NCBI RefSeq assembly: GCF_037203605.1
Contig: NZ_JBBDHC010000013.1
Location: 1 to 64,000 of the forward strand
Reading direction: 5' to 3'
Length of the DNA stretch: 64,000 bases
DNA from: Denitratimonas tolerans
GTDB lineage: Bacteria > Pseudomonadota > Gammaproteobacteria > Xanthomonadales > Xanthomonadaceae
The notes below the pieces were generated by a model that was not told the DNA's origin, made no database searches, and saw only the letters and a program-made list of their open reading frames with translations. The translations under genes and the position numbers were made by a program. Below, one piece after another: positions 28,060 through 38,837 of the stretch. Each line of letters starts with the position of its first letter. Positions within the stretch are counted from its first letter, which is position 1.

Positions 28060-28821
28060 TCACGCCGCGCGCGCGGCGAGCTCACGCAGGGCCGCGGCGA
28101 CGCGCCCCGACTCGGTCAGGAAGGGCATGTGGCCGGTGTCTAGTTCCAAGTAGCGTCCGCTCGGCGCGGCATCCGCGGCCCAGCGCATCGCGGCGGGCGA
28201 CACCATGCGATCGCGCCGGCCGGCGAGCCAGAGCGAGGGCATCGCCAGCGTGCCGACGACGGCGCGCAGGTCCGCGGCCTGCAGCACCTCCAGGCCCTGC
28301 TCCAGTGCCCTTGCCGAAGGCCGGCCGTGTTCGAAGGCGCGTGCCTCCAGTGCGCGAAGCGTCGCTGCATCGAGCGATGAGCCGGCCGCCTCCAGCGCCA
28401 GGAAGCGTTCGATCGTGGCGGTGAAGTCCTGCGCCAGCCCTGCGGCGAACTGCTCGAACACCTGCGGCCGGGTGCCGAAGTCCCAGCCATCGCCCGCCAC
28501 GAAGCGCGGGCTGGAGGCCACCGCCGCCAGTGCCCGAATCCGCTCGGGCGCACGCGCCGCGGCCTTGAGTGCGAAGAGTCCGCCCAGCGACCAGCCGACC
28601 CAGATCGCGCCGGCGGGGACGCGCTGGAGCAGCGCATCCGCGGTGGCATGCGGTGCGAGCTCCAGCTCTCCGCGGCTGCGCCCGTGACCGGGCAGATCGA
28701 CCAAGTGGATGGTGAAGTCATGCGCGAGGTGCCCGAGCAAGGGCTCGAACACGCCGCCGTGCATCGCCCAGCCGTGGATCAGCACGAGCGGCGGCCCGTT
28801 TCCAAGTGTCCGGATGAACAT
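28060..28821 (-). CDS. bioH: Pimeloyl-ACP methyl ester esterase BioH
   Basis: 253 residues of the alpha/beta-hydrolase fold. The oxyanion region is LVLIHGWAMHG, the catalytic Ser (about residue 78) is in VGWSLGG, Asp in AGRRDRMVSP and His in LDTGHMPFL. BioH frees pimeloyl-ACP from its methyl ester to end the BioC-BioH branch of biotin synthesis. It follows bioF by 17 bp on the same strand. Its catalytic residues are intact, unlike those of its partner bioF. BioC is not in the window. Confidence 0.9.
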   Translation of the reverse strand: MFIRTLGNGPPLVLIHGWAMHGGVFEPLLGHLAHDFTIHLVDLPGHGRSRGELELAPHATADALLQRVPAGAIWVGWSLGGLFALKAAARAPERIRALAAVASSPRFVAGDGWDFGTRPQVFEQFAAGLAQDFTATIERFLALEAAGSSLDAATLRALEARAFEHGRPSARALEQGLEVLQAADLRAVVGTLAMPSLWLAGRRDRMVSPAAMRWAADAAPSGRYLELDTGHMPFLTESGRVAAALRELAARAA

Positions 28822-28838
28822 CGGCGACAGTGGAGGAC

Positions 28839-30050
28839 TCAGGCGTTGATCACGGCCGCGGCGCGCAGCACCCGCGCGAGCGCCTCCAGCAGGGCGTCGA
28901 TGTCCGCGTCCTCGTGCAGCGCGCTGAGCAGCACGCGCAGCCGCGCGCGGCCGTCCGGCGCGGTGGGCGGACGCATCGCGTCGACGCGGAAGCCCGCCTG
29001 TTCGAGCACGCGCGCCGCGGCCACGGCGGCGGCATTGGCACCCACCAGGATCGGCTGGATGGGCGTGGTCGAATCCACCATCGGAAGGCCGAGCTGCTGC
29101 GCGCCGCGCCGGAAGCGTGCGACCAGGGCTGCGAGTTTGAAGCGTCGCCAGCTTTCCGCGCGCGAAATTTCCAGCGCACGCAGCGCCGCTGCGGCGAGTG
29201 CCGGTGGCATCAGGGTCGCATGGAGGCAGGTCGAGGCGCGCTGCGCGATGGCCTCGAGCAGCGCGTCCGGTCCAACCAGGACGGCCCCCGAAGCGCCGAG
29301 CGCCGTGTCCAATGCAAGCAACTGCAGCGGCACTTCTCGCACGCCAAGGCCGGCGTGGGCAACGCTGCCGCGCCCTTCGGGGCCGACCACGCCCACGCCG
29401 TGCGCATCGCTCACATGCAGGGTTGCGTTTTCGGCCCGCGCCAGCATCGCAAGCAGCTTCAGCGGTGCCAGGTCACCGTCCATGGCGAACACACCGTCGG
29501 ATGCAAGCAGCGCGGCGGCCGCGGGGCTGTCCTGCAGCAGCTTCAGCGCCCCGTCCGGCAAGGCGTGGGGATAGTGGCGCAGCTGCGCCCCCGCGAGCCG
29601 GGCGGCATCGGCCAGGCTGGCATGGTTGAGATGGTCCTGCACGCACAGGTCGCCTTCGCGCAACAGGGCTTGCATCACCGCGAGGTTGGCAAGGTAGGCC
29701 GAGCCAAAGGCCAGCGCGCGCGGATAGCCCTGCCATTGCGCCACGGCCTGCTCCAGCGCATGGTGCTCGGCAAATGCCGCGCCGGATTGGGGCGTCGCGC
29801 CGGTGCCCACGCCGCGCCACGCGGCGGCCTCCTGCAGCGCCGCGACCACCGCCGGATGCTGCGCCAGGCCCAGCGAGTCGGCGCTGCTGAAGTCGCGCAG
29901 CACCCGCCCGTTGATTTCGATCGCGATGCCCTCGCGGGCCGCGATGCGTCGACGCGGCGACAGGCTGCTCGCCAGCGTGGCCTGGTGCGGATCATCGCCG
30001 CGAGGCCAGAGCGCCGGCCGGGCCTGGTTGCGTGACTTCACCCCGCTCAT
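28839..30050 (-). CDS. bioF: BioF-like 8-amino-7-oxononanoate synthase with lost PLP lysine
   Basis: 403 residues from ATG 30050 (ATG 30059 is possible). The fold and many alpha-oxoamine synthase segments are present: DGVFAMDGDLAPL, SDAHGVGVVG, DHLNHASL, LMPPALAAAALRALE. The Schiff-base lysine of the TFGKxxG motif is replaced: here the text reads LALDTALGASGA, with Thr249 (ACG) in its place. FSSNDYLGL has become FSSADSLGL. The frame is intact, so this is either a catalytically dead paralogue or decaying. bioB, usually between comF and bioF, is absent. Confidence 0.85.
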   Translation of the reverse strand: MSGVKSRNQARPALWPRGDDPHQATLASSLSPRRRIAAREGIAIEINGRVLRDFSSADSLGLAQHPAVVAALQEAAAWRGVGTGATPQSGAAFAEHHALEQAVAQWQGYPRALAFGSAYLANLAVMQALLREGDLCVQDHLNHASLADAARLAGAQLRHYPHALPDGALKLLQDSPAAAALLASDGVFAMDGDLAPLKLLAMLARAENATLHVSDAHGVGVVGPEGRGSVAHAGLGVREVPLQLLALDTALGASGAVLVGPDALLEAIAQRASTCLHATLMPPALAAAALRALEISRAESWRRFKLAALVARFRRGAQQLGLPMVDSTTPIQPILVGANAAAVAAARVLEQAGFRVDAMRPPTAPDGRARLRVLLSALHEDADIDALLEALARVLRAAAVINA

Positions 30051-30200
30051 TGTGCGCATCGCCTGGTGGCGCAGGGCGGCGTGCCGAACGACGCGGCGCG
30101 GCGGCTCCGGGGACGGGCAGCGCTGGCAGGCAGTAGCGGCATCGGGATCGCGCGAGTGGGTCGCCGGTGGCACAGTGTACGCAGTCTGGAAACCGAATCG

Positions 30201-30917
30201 ATGTCTGTCAACCGCCTGCCCGTGATCGTGTCGCGCCTTCGCAGCAGCCTGTCGTTCGGCCTGTTGCCGGCGCGCTGTCTGATCTGCGGTGCGCGCGCGG
30301 GATCGCGGGATCTGTGCCACGCCTGCGCCGCCGCCCTGGCGCTGAACGAGCCGGCGTGTCCGCGCTGCGCGCTGCCGCTGGAGGCGGCCGCTCCGGCCTG
30401 CGGCGCGTGCCTGGCCGATCCTCCGGCGTTTGCGTTGGCCGCCGCCGCATGGCGCTACGAGGCGGCGATCGCGCAACTGGTGCCGCGCTTCAAGTTCCAC
30501 CGCGACCTGGCCTGCGGGCGCGTGCTCGGCGAACTGGCCGCGCGGCGGCTGGCCCAATGGCCCGGATGGGTCGGTGCCGAGCGCGTGGTGCCGGTTCCGC
30601 TGCATCACACCCGGCTGGGCCAGCGCGGCTACAACCAGGCGCTGGAACTGGCGCGCTGTCTGGCTGCCCCGCACGCGCTGCCGGTCGACGGCTACAGCAT
30701 GCGCCGCTCCCGTGCAACGCCGGCCCAGACCACGCTCGACGCCGCCGCGCGCCGGCGCAACCTGCGCGGTGCGTTCCAGGCCGCGCCGCAGGCGGGCATC
30801 GTGGTATTGGTCGATGACGTCATTACCACCGGTGCCACCCTGGACGAGGCCGCGCGCGTCCTGCTGCGCGCCGGCGCACGCGAAGTGCGCGCCGTGGCGA
30901 TTGCGCGCGTGCCGTGA
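30201..30917 (+). CDS. comF: ComF-family phosphoribosyltransferase-like protein
   Basis: 238 residues. An N-terminal zinc-finger region has four CxxC-type pairs (CLICG, CHAC, CPRC, CGAC). The C-terminal phosphoribosyltransferase fold has the PRPP motif VVLVDDVITTGATLDEA and the hallmark RGYNQALELAR. ComF proteins are needed for DNA uptake and processing in naturally competent bacteria. It is divergent from the bio genes, as in other gammaproteobacteria. Confidence 0.9.
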   Translation: MSVNRLPVIVSRLRSSLSFGLLPARCLICGARAGSRDLCHACAAALALNEPACPRCALPLEAAAPACGACLADPPAFALAAAAWRYEAAIAQLVPRFKFHRDLACGRVLGELAARRLAQWPGWVGAERVVPVPLHHTRLGQRGYNQALELARCLAAPHALPVDGYSMRRSRATPAQTTLDAAARRRNLRGAFQAAPQAGIVVLVDDVITTGATLDEAARVLLRAGAREVRAVAIARVP

Positions 30918-31124
30918 GGCGTGCGCCAGCACGCGTGCCGCACGCGCTCGAACAGAAGAATCCGGGTCGCCGGAGTGCTCGCGCCGGCGCATCTGTGATA
31001 CCGTCGCGCATCGCGTTCCGATCTTGCGGGATGGGTCGCAATCGCCGCACTTTTTGCCCAGTGCCGGGGGCCGCACAGGTGGCCTGTCGGCGGGGTAGCG
31101 TCATTTGATCAGGGGGATCACGGC

Positions 31125-31343
31125 ATGTCGAAACTGTTGGAGTTCATGCGCGAGCTGGGCCGCAGCGCGGAGCTCGCCCGCGACTACGAGGCCGATGCCG
31201 ATGCGGTGATGCGCAAGGCCGGCCTTTCGGAAGAAGAGAGTCGCGCGCTGCGCGAGAAGGACTACGCCACGATCAAGCGCCTCACCGGTTTGAGCGATGG
31301 CCAGTTCGCCACCAACCACATCGTTCGGGCCTACGACGAATAA
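31125..31343 (+). CDS. Candidate split-borosin precursor peptide (SonA-like)
   Basis: 72 residues with a strong ribosome site (AGGGGG, 31110-31115). The N-terminal helical part, MSKLLEFMRELGRSAEL, then EADADAVMRKAGLSEEES, resembles the borosin-binding domain of SonA-type precursors, which itself resembles the LigA small-subunit fold. Residues 57-72 (SDGQFATNHIVRAYDE) form a short tail with the hydrophobic pair I66-V67 and would be the methylated core. The next gene, 25 bp downstream, carries a borosin-type methyltransferase domain, which is the best support. Automatic pipelines may name it a LigA-like or hypothetical protein. No leader-cleavage site is evident. Confidence 0.75.
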   Translation: MSKLLEFMRELGRSAELARDYEADADAVMRKAGLSEEESRALREKDYATIKRLTGLSDGQFATNHIVRAYDE

Positions 31344-31368
31344 CCGGGCGGCCGCTCCGCGATTCCGC

Positions 31369-33888
<2,520 letters not shown>

Positions 33889-33903
33889 CGCAAGGGCGCG
33901 GAC

Positions 33904-34716
33904 TCAGCGCTGGCAGCGCGGACAGTACACCGTCGCGCGCTGGCCCCAGTCGGCGGCGCGCAGCGTGCCGCCGCAGGCCTTGCAGGGCTGTCCGGCGCGG
34001 CCGTAGACGGACAGTTCCTGCTCGAAATAGCCCGGTGCGCCGTCCGGCGCGAGAAAATCGCGCAGCGTGGTGCCGCCGCGCGCGATCGCCCGCGCGAGGA
34101 TGTCCTTCACCGCCAGCGCGAGCCGCTCCCAGCGCGCCAAGGCAATGCGCCCGGCGGCCCGGCCGGGATGGATGCCGGCGCGAAACAGCGCCTCGGCGGC
34201 GTAGATGTTTCCCACGCCCACCACGATGTGCTGGTCCATCAGGAAATGCTTGACCGGCGCGCTCCGTCCCGCCGCCGCGCGCGCGAGCCAGTCGGCATTG
34301 AAATCATCCGACAGCGGCTCGGGTCCGAGGCCGGCCAGCAGCGGATGCAGCGTGCCCGCCGGCTGCCACAGCAGCGCCCCGAAGCGGCGCGGGTCGTGCA
34401 GGCGCAGGAGGTGGCCATCATCGAGCACGAGATCGGCGTGGTCGTGCGCGCGTACCGGCGCGTCGTGCGCCAGCACGCGCAGGTTGCCCGACATCCCCAG
34501 GTGCACGATCACGCTGCCCGACCGGGCATCGAGCAGCAGGTATTTCGCGCGCCGCCGCACCGCGTCGATGCGCTGACCGGGCAACTCCTCGCCGATTTCG
34601 CGTGGAATCGGCCAGCGCAGGTCGGGCCGCCGCAGCACCGCCGCGCGCACGCGGCGTCCGACGACGTGCGGCGCGATGCCGCGGCAGGTGGTTTCGACCT
34701 CGGGAAGTTCGGGCAT
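33904..34716 (-). CDS. mutM: Formamidopyrimidine-DNA glycosylase MutM
   Basis: 270 residues. It excises 8-oxoguanine and cuts the abasic site. The N-terminal MPELPEVET supplies the catalytic Pro and Glu. The helix-two-turn-helix segment (GVGNIYAAEALFRAGIHP) and the C-terminal zinc finger (CKACGG ... CPRC) are intact. It is divergent from the EF-hand gene at 34829. Confidence 0.96.
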   Translation of the reverse strand: MPELPEVETTCRGIAPHVVGRRVRAAVLRRPDLRWPIPREIGEELPGQRIDAVRRRAKYLLLDARSGSVIVHLGMSGNLRVLAHDAPVRAHDHADLVLDDGHLLRLHDPRRFGALLWQPAGTLHPLLAGLGPEPLSDDFNADWLARAAAGRSAPVKHFLMDQHIVVGVGNIYAAEALFRAGIHPGRAAGRIALARWERLALAVKDILARAIARGGTTLRDFLAPDGAPGYFEQELSVYGRAGQPCKACGGTLRAADWGQRATVYCPRCQR

Positions 34717-34828
34717 GGCGGGCAAAGCGTGACGGGGCACCTGATTGTCGTGCCGGAACGCCCGGAATGCGACGCGGCGCGGTGACTTTGCCGGCAAAGG
34801 CGGCGATGATCCGCCCAGGGAGAATCCA

Positions 34829-35212
34829 ATGCCGCCGATGTACCCTCGCCCGTCCGAAGGTTCCGCGTCCCTGCGCCTGCGTCACGCCTGCGCGGTCGCC
34901 GCGGCGCTGCTGTCCGCTTCCTTCGCCACCCAGGCGCAGGCCAGCCGCAGCGAGTACCTGGGCTGGTTCGATACCGATGGCGACGGGCGCGTCTCGCTGG
35001 CCGAGTATCAGGACTACCTGAGCCAGGGATTCCACGCCATGGACCGCAACGGCGACGGCGTGCTGTCGGCCAGTGAAATGCCCGCCGGCGTCCGCCTGCG
35101 CACCGCCACCACGCTCGAATCCCGCCGCCGCGCCCTGACCCGCATGTTCGACCGGCTCGACCTCGACAACGACGGCTACCTGGACGCCAACGAGCTGACC
35201 GCGGTGCCGTGA
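34829..35212 (+). CDS. Secreted EF-hand protein
   Basis: 127 residues. A hydrophobic signal region (ACAVAAALLSASFATQAQA) is followed by three EF-hand loops: DTDGDGRVSLAE, DRNGDGVLSASE and DLDNDGYLDANE. AGGGAG lies 9 bases before ATG 34829. It resembles the EF-hand protein at 3222 but is not an obvious duplicate in sequence. Function unknown; likely calcium-binding in the periplasm or outside the cell. Confidence 0.85.
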   Translation: MPPMYPRPSEGSASLRLRHACAVAAALLSASFATQAQASRSEYLGWFDTDGDGRVSLAEYQDYLSQGFHAMDRNGDGVLSASEMPAGVRLRTATTLESRRRALTRMFDRLDLDNDGYLDANELTAVP

Positions 35213-35318
35213 GTGTCGATGGCGGCGTGCGTGCAGGGCGGCCTGCTGGTGACCTGCGCGGGCTACCGGTTTTCCCGGGTGCGCGCCAGAATGGCCGGGC
35301 ACCCACCGTGGATCGCCC

Positions 35319-36089
35319 ATGAAAATCGCCAGCTGGAACGTCAATTCGCTCAATGTGCGGCTGCCGCACCTGCTCGACTGGCTGGGCCGGGCGCAGCCGG
35401 ATGTGGTGGGGCTGCAGGAAACCAAGCTCGAGGACGCGCGCTTTCCGGCCGATGCACTGGCGCAGGCCGGGTATCGCAGCGTGTTCCACGGGCAGAAGAC
35501 GTACAACGGCGTGGCGATTCTTGCGCGCGAGCGGGTGATTTCCGACGTGCAGGCCGGCATTTCCGGCTTCGAGGACGATCAGGCGCGCGTGCTTGCGGCC
35601 ACCGTGGACGGCGTGCGCGTGATCGATCTCTATGTGGTCAACGGGCAGTCGGTCGGCAGCGAAAAATACGACTACAAGCTGCGCTGGCTCGCCGCCGCGC
35701 ACGACTGGATCGCGGCCGAGCGCGCGCGCCATCCCGAGCTTGTCGTGCTGGGCGATTTCAATATCGCGCCGGAGGATCGGGACGTGCACGATCCTGCGGT
35801 CTGGGGCGACGACAGCATCCTGACGTCCACCGCCGAGCGCGCGGCGCTGCGGCGGCTGTTCGGGCTGGGCCTGCACGACAGCTTCCGCCTGTTCGAAGCC
35901 GAGGGCGGACATTTTTCCTGGTGGGACTACCGCGCCGCCGGATTTCGCCGCAACCTCGGGCTGCGCATCGATCTCATTCTGGCCAGCGAGGCCCTGCGCC
36001 CGCGCCTGACTGCCGCCGGCATCGACCGCGAACCGCGCACCTGGGACCGCCCCAGCGACCACGCGCCGGTGTGGCTGGCGATGGACTGA
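35319..36089 (+). CDS. xthA: Exodeoxyribonuclease III
   Basis: 256 residues of the exonuclease/endonuclease/phosphatase fold. It acts as AP endonuclease and 3'-5' exonuclease in base-excision repair. Motifs are MKIASWNVNSL, LQETKLED, LGDFNIAPEDRD, RIDLILAS and the C-terminal SDHAPVWL. Its place near mutM links two steps of oxidative-damage repair, though an EF-hand gene lies between. Confidence 0.95.
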   Translation: MKIASWNVNSLNVRLPHLLDWLGRAQPDVVGLQETKLEDARFPADALAQAGYRSVFHGQKTYNGVAILARERVISDVQAGISGFEDDQARVLAATVDGVRVIDLYVVNGQSVGSEKYDYKLRWLAAAHDWIAAERARHPELVVLGDFNIAPEDRDVHDPAVWGDDSILTSTAERAALRRLFGLGLHDSFRLFEAEGGHFSWWDYRAAGFRRNLGLRIDLILASEALRPRLTAAGIDREPRTWDRPSDHAPVWLAMD

Positions 36090-36115
36090 TCCGTTTCCCG
36101 CGCCGCGGCGATTCG

Positions 36116-36143
36116 CAGGCCGGCCCTGCGCGGCCGACGCGGG
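36116..36143. repeat. REP-like palindromic element, single copy
   Basis: Core GGCCGGCCCTGCGCGGCCGAC is close to the two copies at 57980-58065 (two mismatches over the first 26 bases). It lies between the convergent genes xthA and priA. The inverted arms GGCC.../...GGCC can form a hairpin. Confidence 0.55.
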
Positions 36144-36175
36144 GTCCGTGCGTCCGCCTGGCGGGTGATCCCCGC

Positions 36176-38368
36176 TCAATACAAATCCACCGGATCCACG
36201 TCCAGCGACCAGCGCACGCGGCGCGCTTCGGGCAGGTCGAAGAGCGCGGGATACAGCGTGCGCAGCAGCGACTGCAGGGCGGGACGATGGGTGGATTCGA
36301 ACAGCACTTGGCCGCGCAGCCGGCCGGCGCGGCGCGGCATCGGCGCGGGCATGGGCGGATGTGCCGCCACCTCGGCGCTGCCCTGCGCGCGGGCGAGCGC
36401 GTGGGCGGCGGCGAGGAAGGCATTGAGCGGTTCGGCGTGGGGCGACTCGGCGCGCAGCAGGGCCAGGTGCGAGAACGGCGGGAGGCCGGCGGCGGCGCGT
36501 TCGGCCAGCTCGGCCTCGGCGAAGGCCGGGTAGCCGCGCGTCACCAGGGTTTGCAGCAGCGGATGATCGGGATGATGGGTCTGCAGCCAGACTTCGCCCG
36601 GACGCTGCGCGCGCCCGGCGCGGCCGGCGACCTGCACCAGCAGCTGCGCCATGCGCTCGCCGGCGCGGAAGTCGGCGCTGAACAGCCCTTCGTCGGCGCT
36701 GGTGATGGCGACGAGCGTGAGCTTTGGCAGGTCGTGGCCCTTGGCCAGCATCTGGGTGCCGACGAGGATGCCGGGCGCGTCGCCGAGGGCGTCGAAGTGC
36801 TTGCCCAGCGCATCGCGTCCGCGCGTGGTTTCCCGGTCAACGCGGATCAGCGGCACGCCGGGGAAGCGCGCCGCCAGCGCTTCTTCCAGCCGTTCGGTGC
36901 CGGCACCCTGCGGCACCAGCGCGAGGCCGCCGCAGTCCGGACAGGCCGGCGGCACGCTGCGGCGGTGGCCGCAGTGGTGGCAGATCAGCCGGTGGCGCCC
37001 GTGCAGGGTGAGCGGACGGTCGCAGCGCGCGCAGTCGGCGTGCCAGCCGCAGTCGTGGCACAGGAGCACCGGCGCATAGCCGCGGCGGTTGCGGAACACC
37101 AGCGCCTGCTCGCCGCGCGCCAGGCAGTCGGCGATGGCGTCCAGCAGCGGGCGCGAGAGGCCGTGTTCCAGGCGCTGGCTGCGCAGGTCGAGCACGCGCA
37201 CGCGCGGCGGGCGCGCGCCGCCGGCGCGTTCGCGCAGCGTGAGCCAGGCGTAGCGTTTGCTGCGGGCGTGCTGGAGGGTTTCCAGGCTCGGCGTGGCGCT
37301 GCCGAGCACCGCGGGCACGCCGAGGCCGCGGGCGCGCACCAGGGCGAAGTCGCGGGCGTGGTAGCGAAAGCCGTCCTGCTGCTTGTAGGAGCCGTCGTGC
37401 TCCTCGTCGATGATGATGAGGCCGGCGTCGGGCAGCGGTGAAAACACCGCCGAGCGCGTTCCGATCAGCACCCGGCCCTCGCCCCGCGCCATGCGCGCAA
37501 AGGTGGCGGCGCGCTCGGTTTCCGACAGACCCGAGTGCAGCGTCAGGACGGGCACGGGCAGGCGCTCGCCGTAGCGGCGTATGGCCTGCGGGGTGAGGCC
37601 GATCTCGGGCACCAGTACCAGCGCCTGGCGGCCGCGCGCCAGGCAGGCCTCGATCGCGGCCAGATACACCTCGGTCTTGCCGCTGCCGGTCACCCCTTCC
37701 AGCAGCGCCACGGCGAATCGGCCGGCGAGGGCGTCGATGGCTGCGGTCGCCTCTGCCTGCTCGGGTGAGCGCTCGGGCGCGGCGCGTGCGGGAGCGTGCG
37801 CTTCGCGCGACGGCACGCGCAGGATCGACGCGGCCAGACCGCGCGCTTCGAGCCGGCGCAGCGCATCGCGCCAGCCGGGGCCGATGCTTGCCGCCAGCGC
37901 GGCCTCGTCGCGCTCGCCCTGCGCCAGATAGTCGGCCAGCGCGCGCGGGCGCGAGCCGCGGCGCAGTCCGGCCAGCGCGGTGCCGCCGGCCTCGGTGAGA
38001 TGCCAGAACGCGGTGCGCGTGTCGGGCAACGGCTCGCCCTGCCGCAGCGCCACCGGCAGGGCGGTGGCCAGCACCTCGCCCAGCGGACGCTGCCAGTATC
38101 CGGCGGCCCAGCCGAGCGCCTGCCAGAGCGGGGGATCAAACAGCGGCACCTCGTCCAGCACGGCCTCGGCGGTGCGCAGTTCCGGCCCCTCAGGAGCGGC
38201 CGTGCCGGCTTCGACATAGAAACCCACCAGCGAGCGGCTGCCGAACGGCACCTTCACCCGACACCCGGCTGCTGGCGTGGATGCGCCGTCCGCCGGCCGA
38301 TAGTCGAACAGGCGCGGCAGCGGCACGGACAGGGCGATTCGCCAGGTTGCGGGTGCGGGAACAGGCAT
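36176..38368 (-). CDS. priA: Primosomal protein N' (replication restart helicase PriA)
   Basis: 730 residues from ATG 38368. PriA binds stalled forks and reloads DnaB. The N-terminal DNA-binding domain starts WRIALSVPLPRLFDY. Walker A is GVTGSGKTEVYL and Walker B DEEH. The zinc-binding region has CHDC, CARC, CHHC and CPDC pairs. Length and order match E. coli PriA. The upstream intergenic region has DnaA-like boxes, so its expression may respond to DnaA; this is inference. Confidence 0.96.
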   Translation of the reverse strand: MPVPAPATWRIALSVPLPRLFDYRPADGASTPAAGCRVKVPFGSRSLVGFYVEAGTAAPEGPELRTAEAVLDEVPLFDPPLWQALGWAAGYWQRPLGEVLATALPVALRQGEPLPDTRTAFWHLTEAGGTALAGLRRGSRPRALADYLAQGERDEAALAASIGPGWRDALRRLEARGLAASILRVPSREAHAPARAAPERSPEQAEATAAIDALAGRFAVALLEGVTGSGKTEVYLAAIEACLARGRQALVLVPEIGLTPQAIRRYGERLPVPVLTLHSGLSETERAATFARMARGEGRVLIGTRSAVFSPLPDAGLIIIDEEHDGSYKQQDGFRYHARDFALVRARGLGVPAVLGSATPSLETLQHARSKRYAWLTLRERAGGARPPRVRVLDLRSQRLEHGLSRPLLDAIADCLARGEQALVFRNRRGYAPVLLCHDCGWHADCARCDRPLTLHGRHRLICHHCGHRRSVPPACPDCGGLALVPQGAGTERLEEALAARFPGVPLIRVDRETTRGRDALGKHFDALGDAPGILVGTQMLAKGHDLPKLTLVAITSADEGLFSADFRAGERMAQLLVQVAGRAGRAQRPGEVWLQTHHPDHPLLQTLVTRGYPAFAEAELAERAAAGLPPFSHLALLRAESPHAEPLNAFLAAAHALARAQGSAEVAAHPPMPAPMPRRAGRLRGQVLFESTHRPALQSLLRTLYPALFDLPEARRVRWSLDVDPVDLY

Positions 38369-38837
38369 CGACGCAGTGTAGACGCAGCACCGTGACCGCC
38401 GTTCCACAGTTACTGCAAAGATCTGTGCGCGGATTGATGAATTGCCGGTAACTTCCTGTCGTGACAGACGAAACGAGTGAAATCCACACCTCCTGTGGAT
38501 AAGTGTGTGGACCATCCACCGTGGTCGGGTGCGCCGGCCCCATGGCTGGGCCGGCTACGGCACCTTGGTCAAAAAATCGTCACAAGATCAATTTCCATTT
38601 ATATCAACATGTTATGAATAATGCTTGCGCGGCGAAGCGGGTTGTCGCGCGGAAATCGACGCCGCGCGGCGTCGCTCGATCGCGCTGTGCACAACGCATG
38701 TGCCGCAAGTCCTTGTGTTGCTTGGGTGCAGCGCCGAATGTGCGGAAGTCAAGCCCCACGGATAGGGTAGGCTGGCGGACAGGGATGGGGGTGGGCGCGC
38801 TGCTATCCTGACCCGCCACGCCGCCAGTTTCGACCCG
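38369..38837. promoter_or_regulatory. 469-bp intergenic region with DnaA-like boxes and AT-rich island
   Basis: No convincing gene. A perfect DnaA box lies at 38494-38502. ATCCACA (38482-38488) and TGTGGAT (38494-38500) form a 7-bp inverted repeat. TTCCACA (38402-38408) and GTGGA/TCCAC (38507-38519) add related copies. A hairpin GCCGGCCC/GGGCCGGC spans 38533-38555. Positions 38565-38625 are strikingly AT-rich for this genome. It separates divergent priA and the gene at 38838. Confidence 0.5.
38494..38502 (-). promoter_or_regulatory. Consensus DnaA box
   Basis: TGTGGATAA on the plus strand is the exact reverse complement of TTATCCACA, the strict DnaA consensus. It is about 60 bp left of an AT-rich stretch and 126 bp upstream of the priA start. 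Confidence 0.5.

Noticed and set aside
31125..31343. Aromatic-ring dioxygenase LigA subunit
   Set aside because: The fold similarity is real, but no LigB-type catalytic partner is present, while a borosin-type methylase follows directly.
38580..38630. dif recombination site in the AT-rich tract
   Set aside because: Only about 7 of 11 bases match one Xer arm and the other arm does not match.
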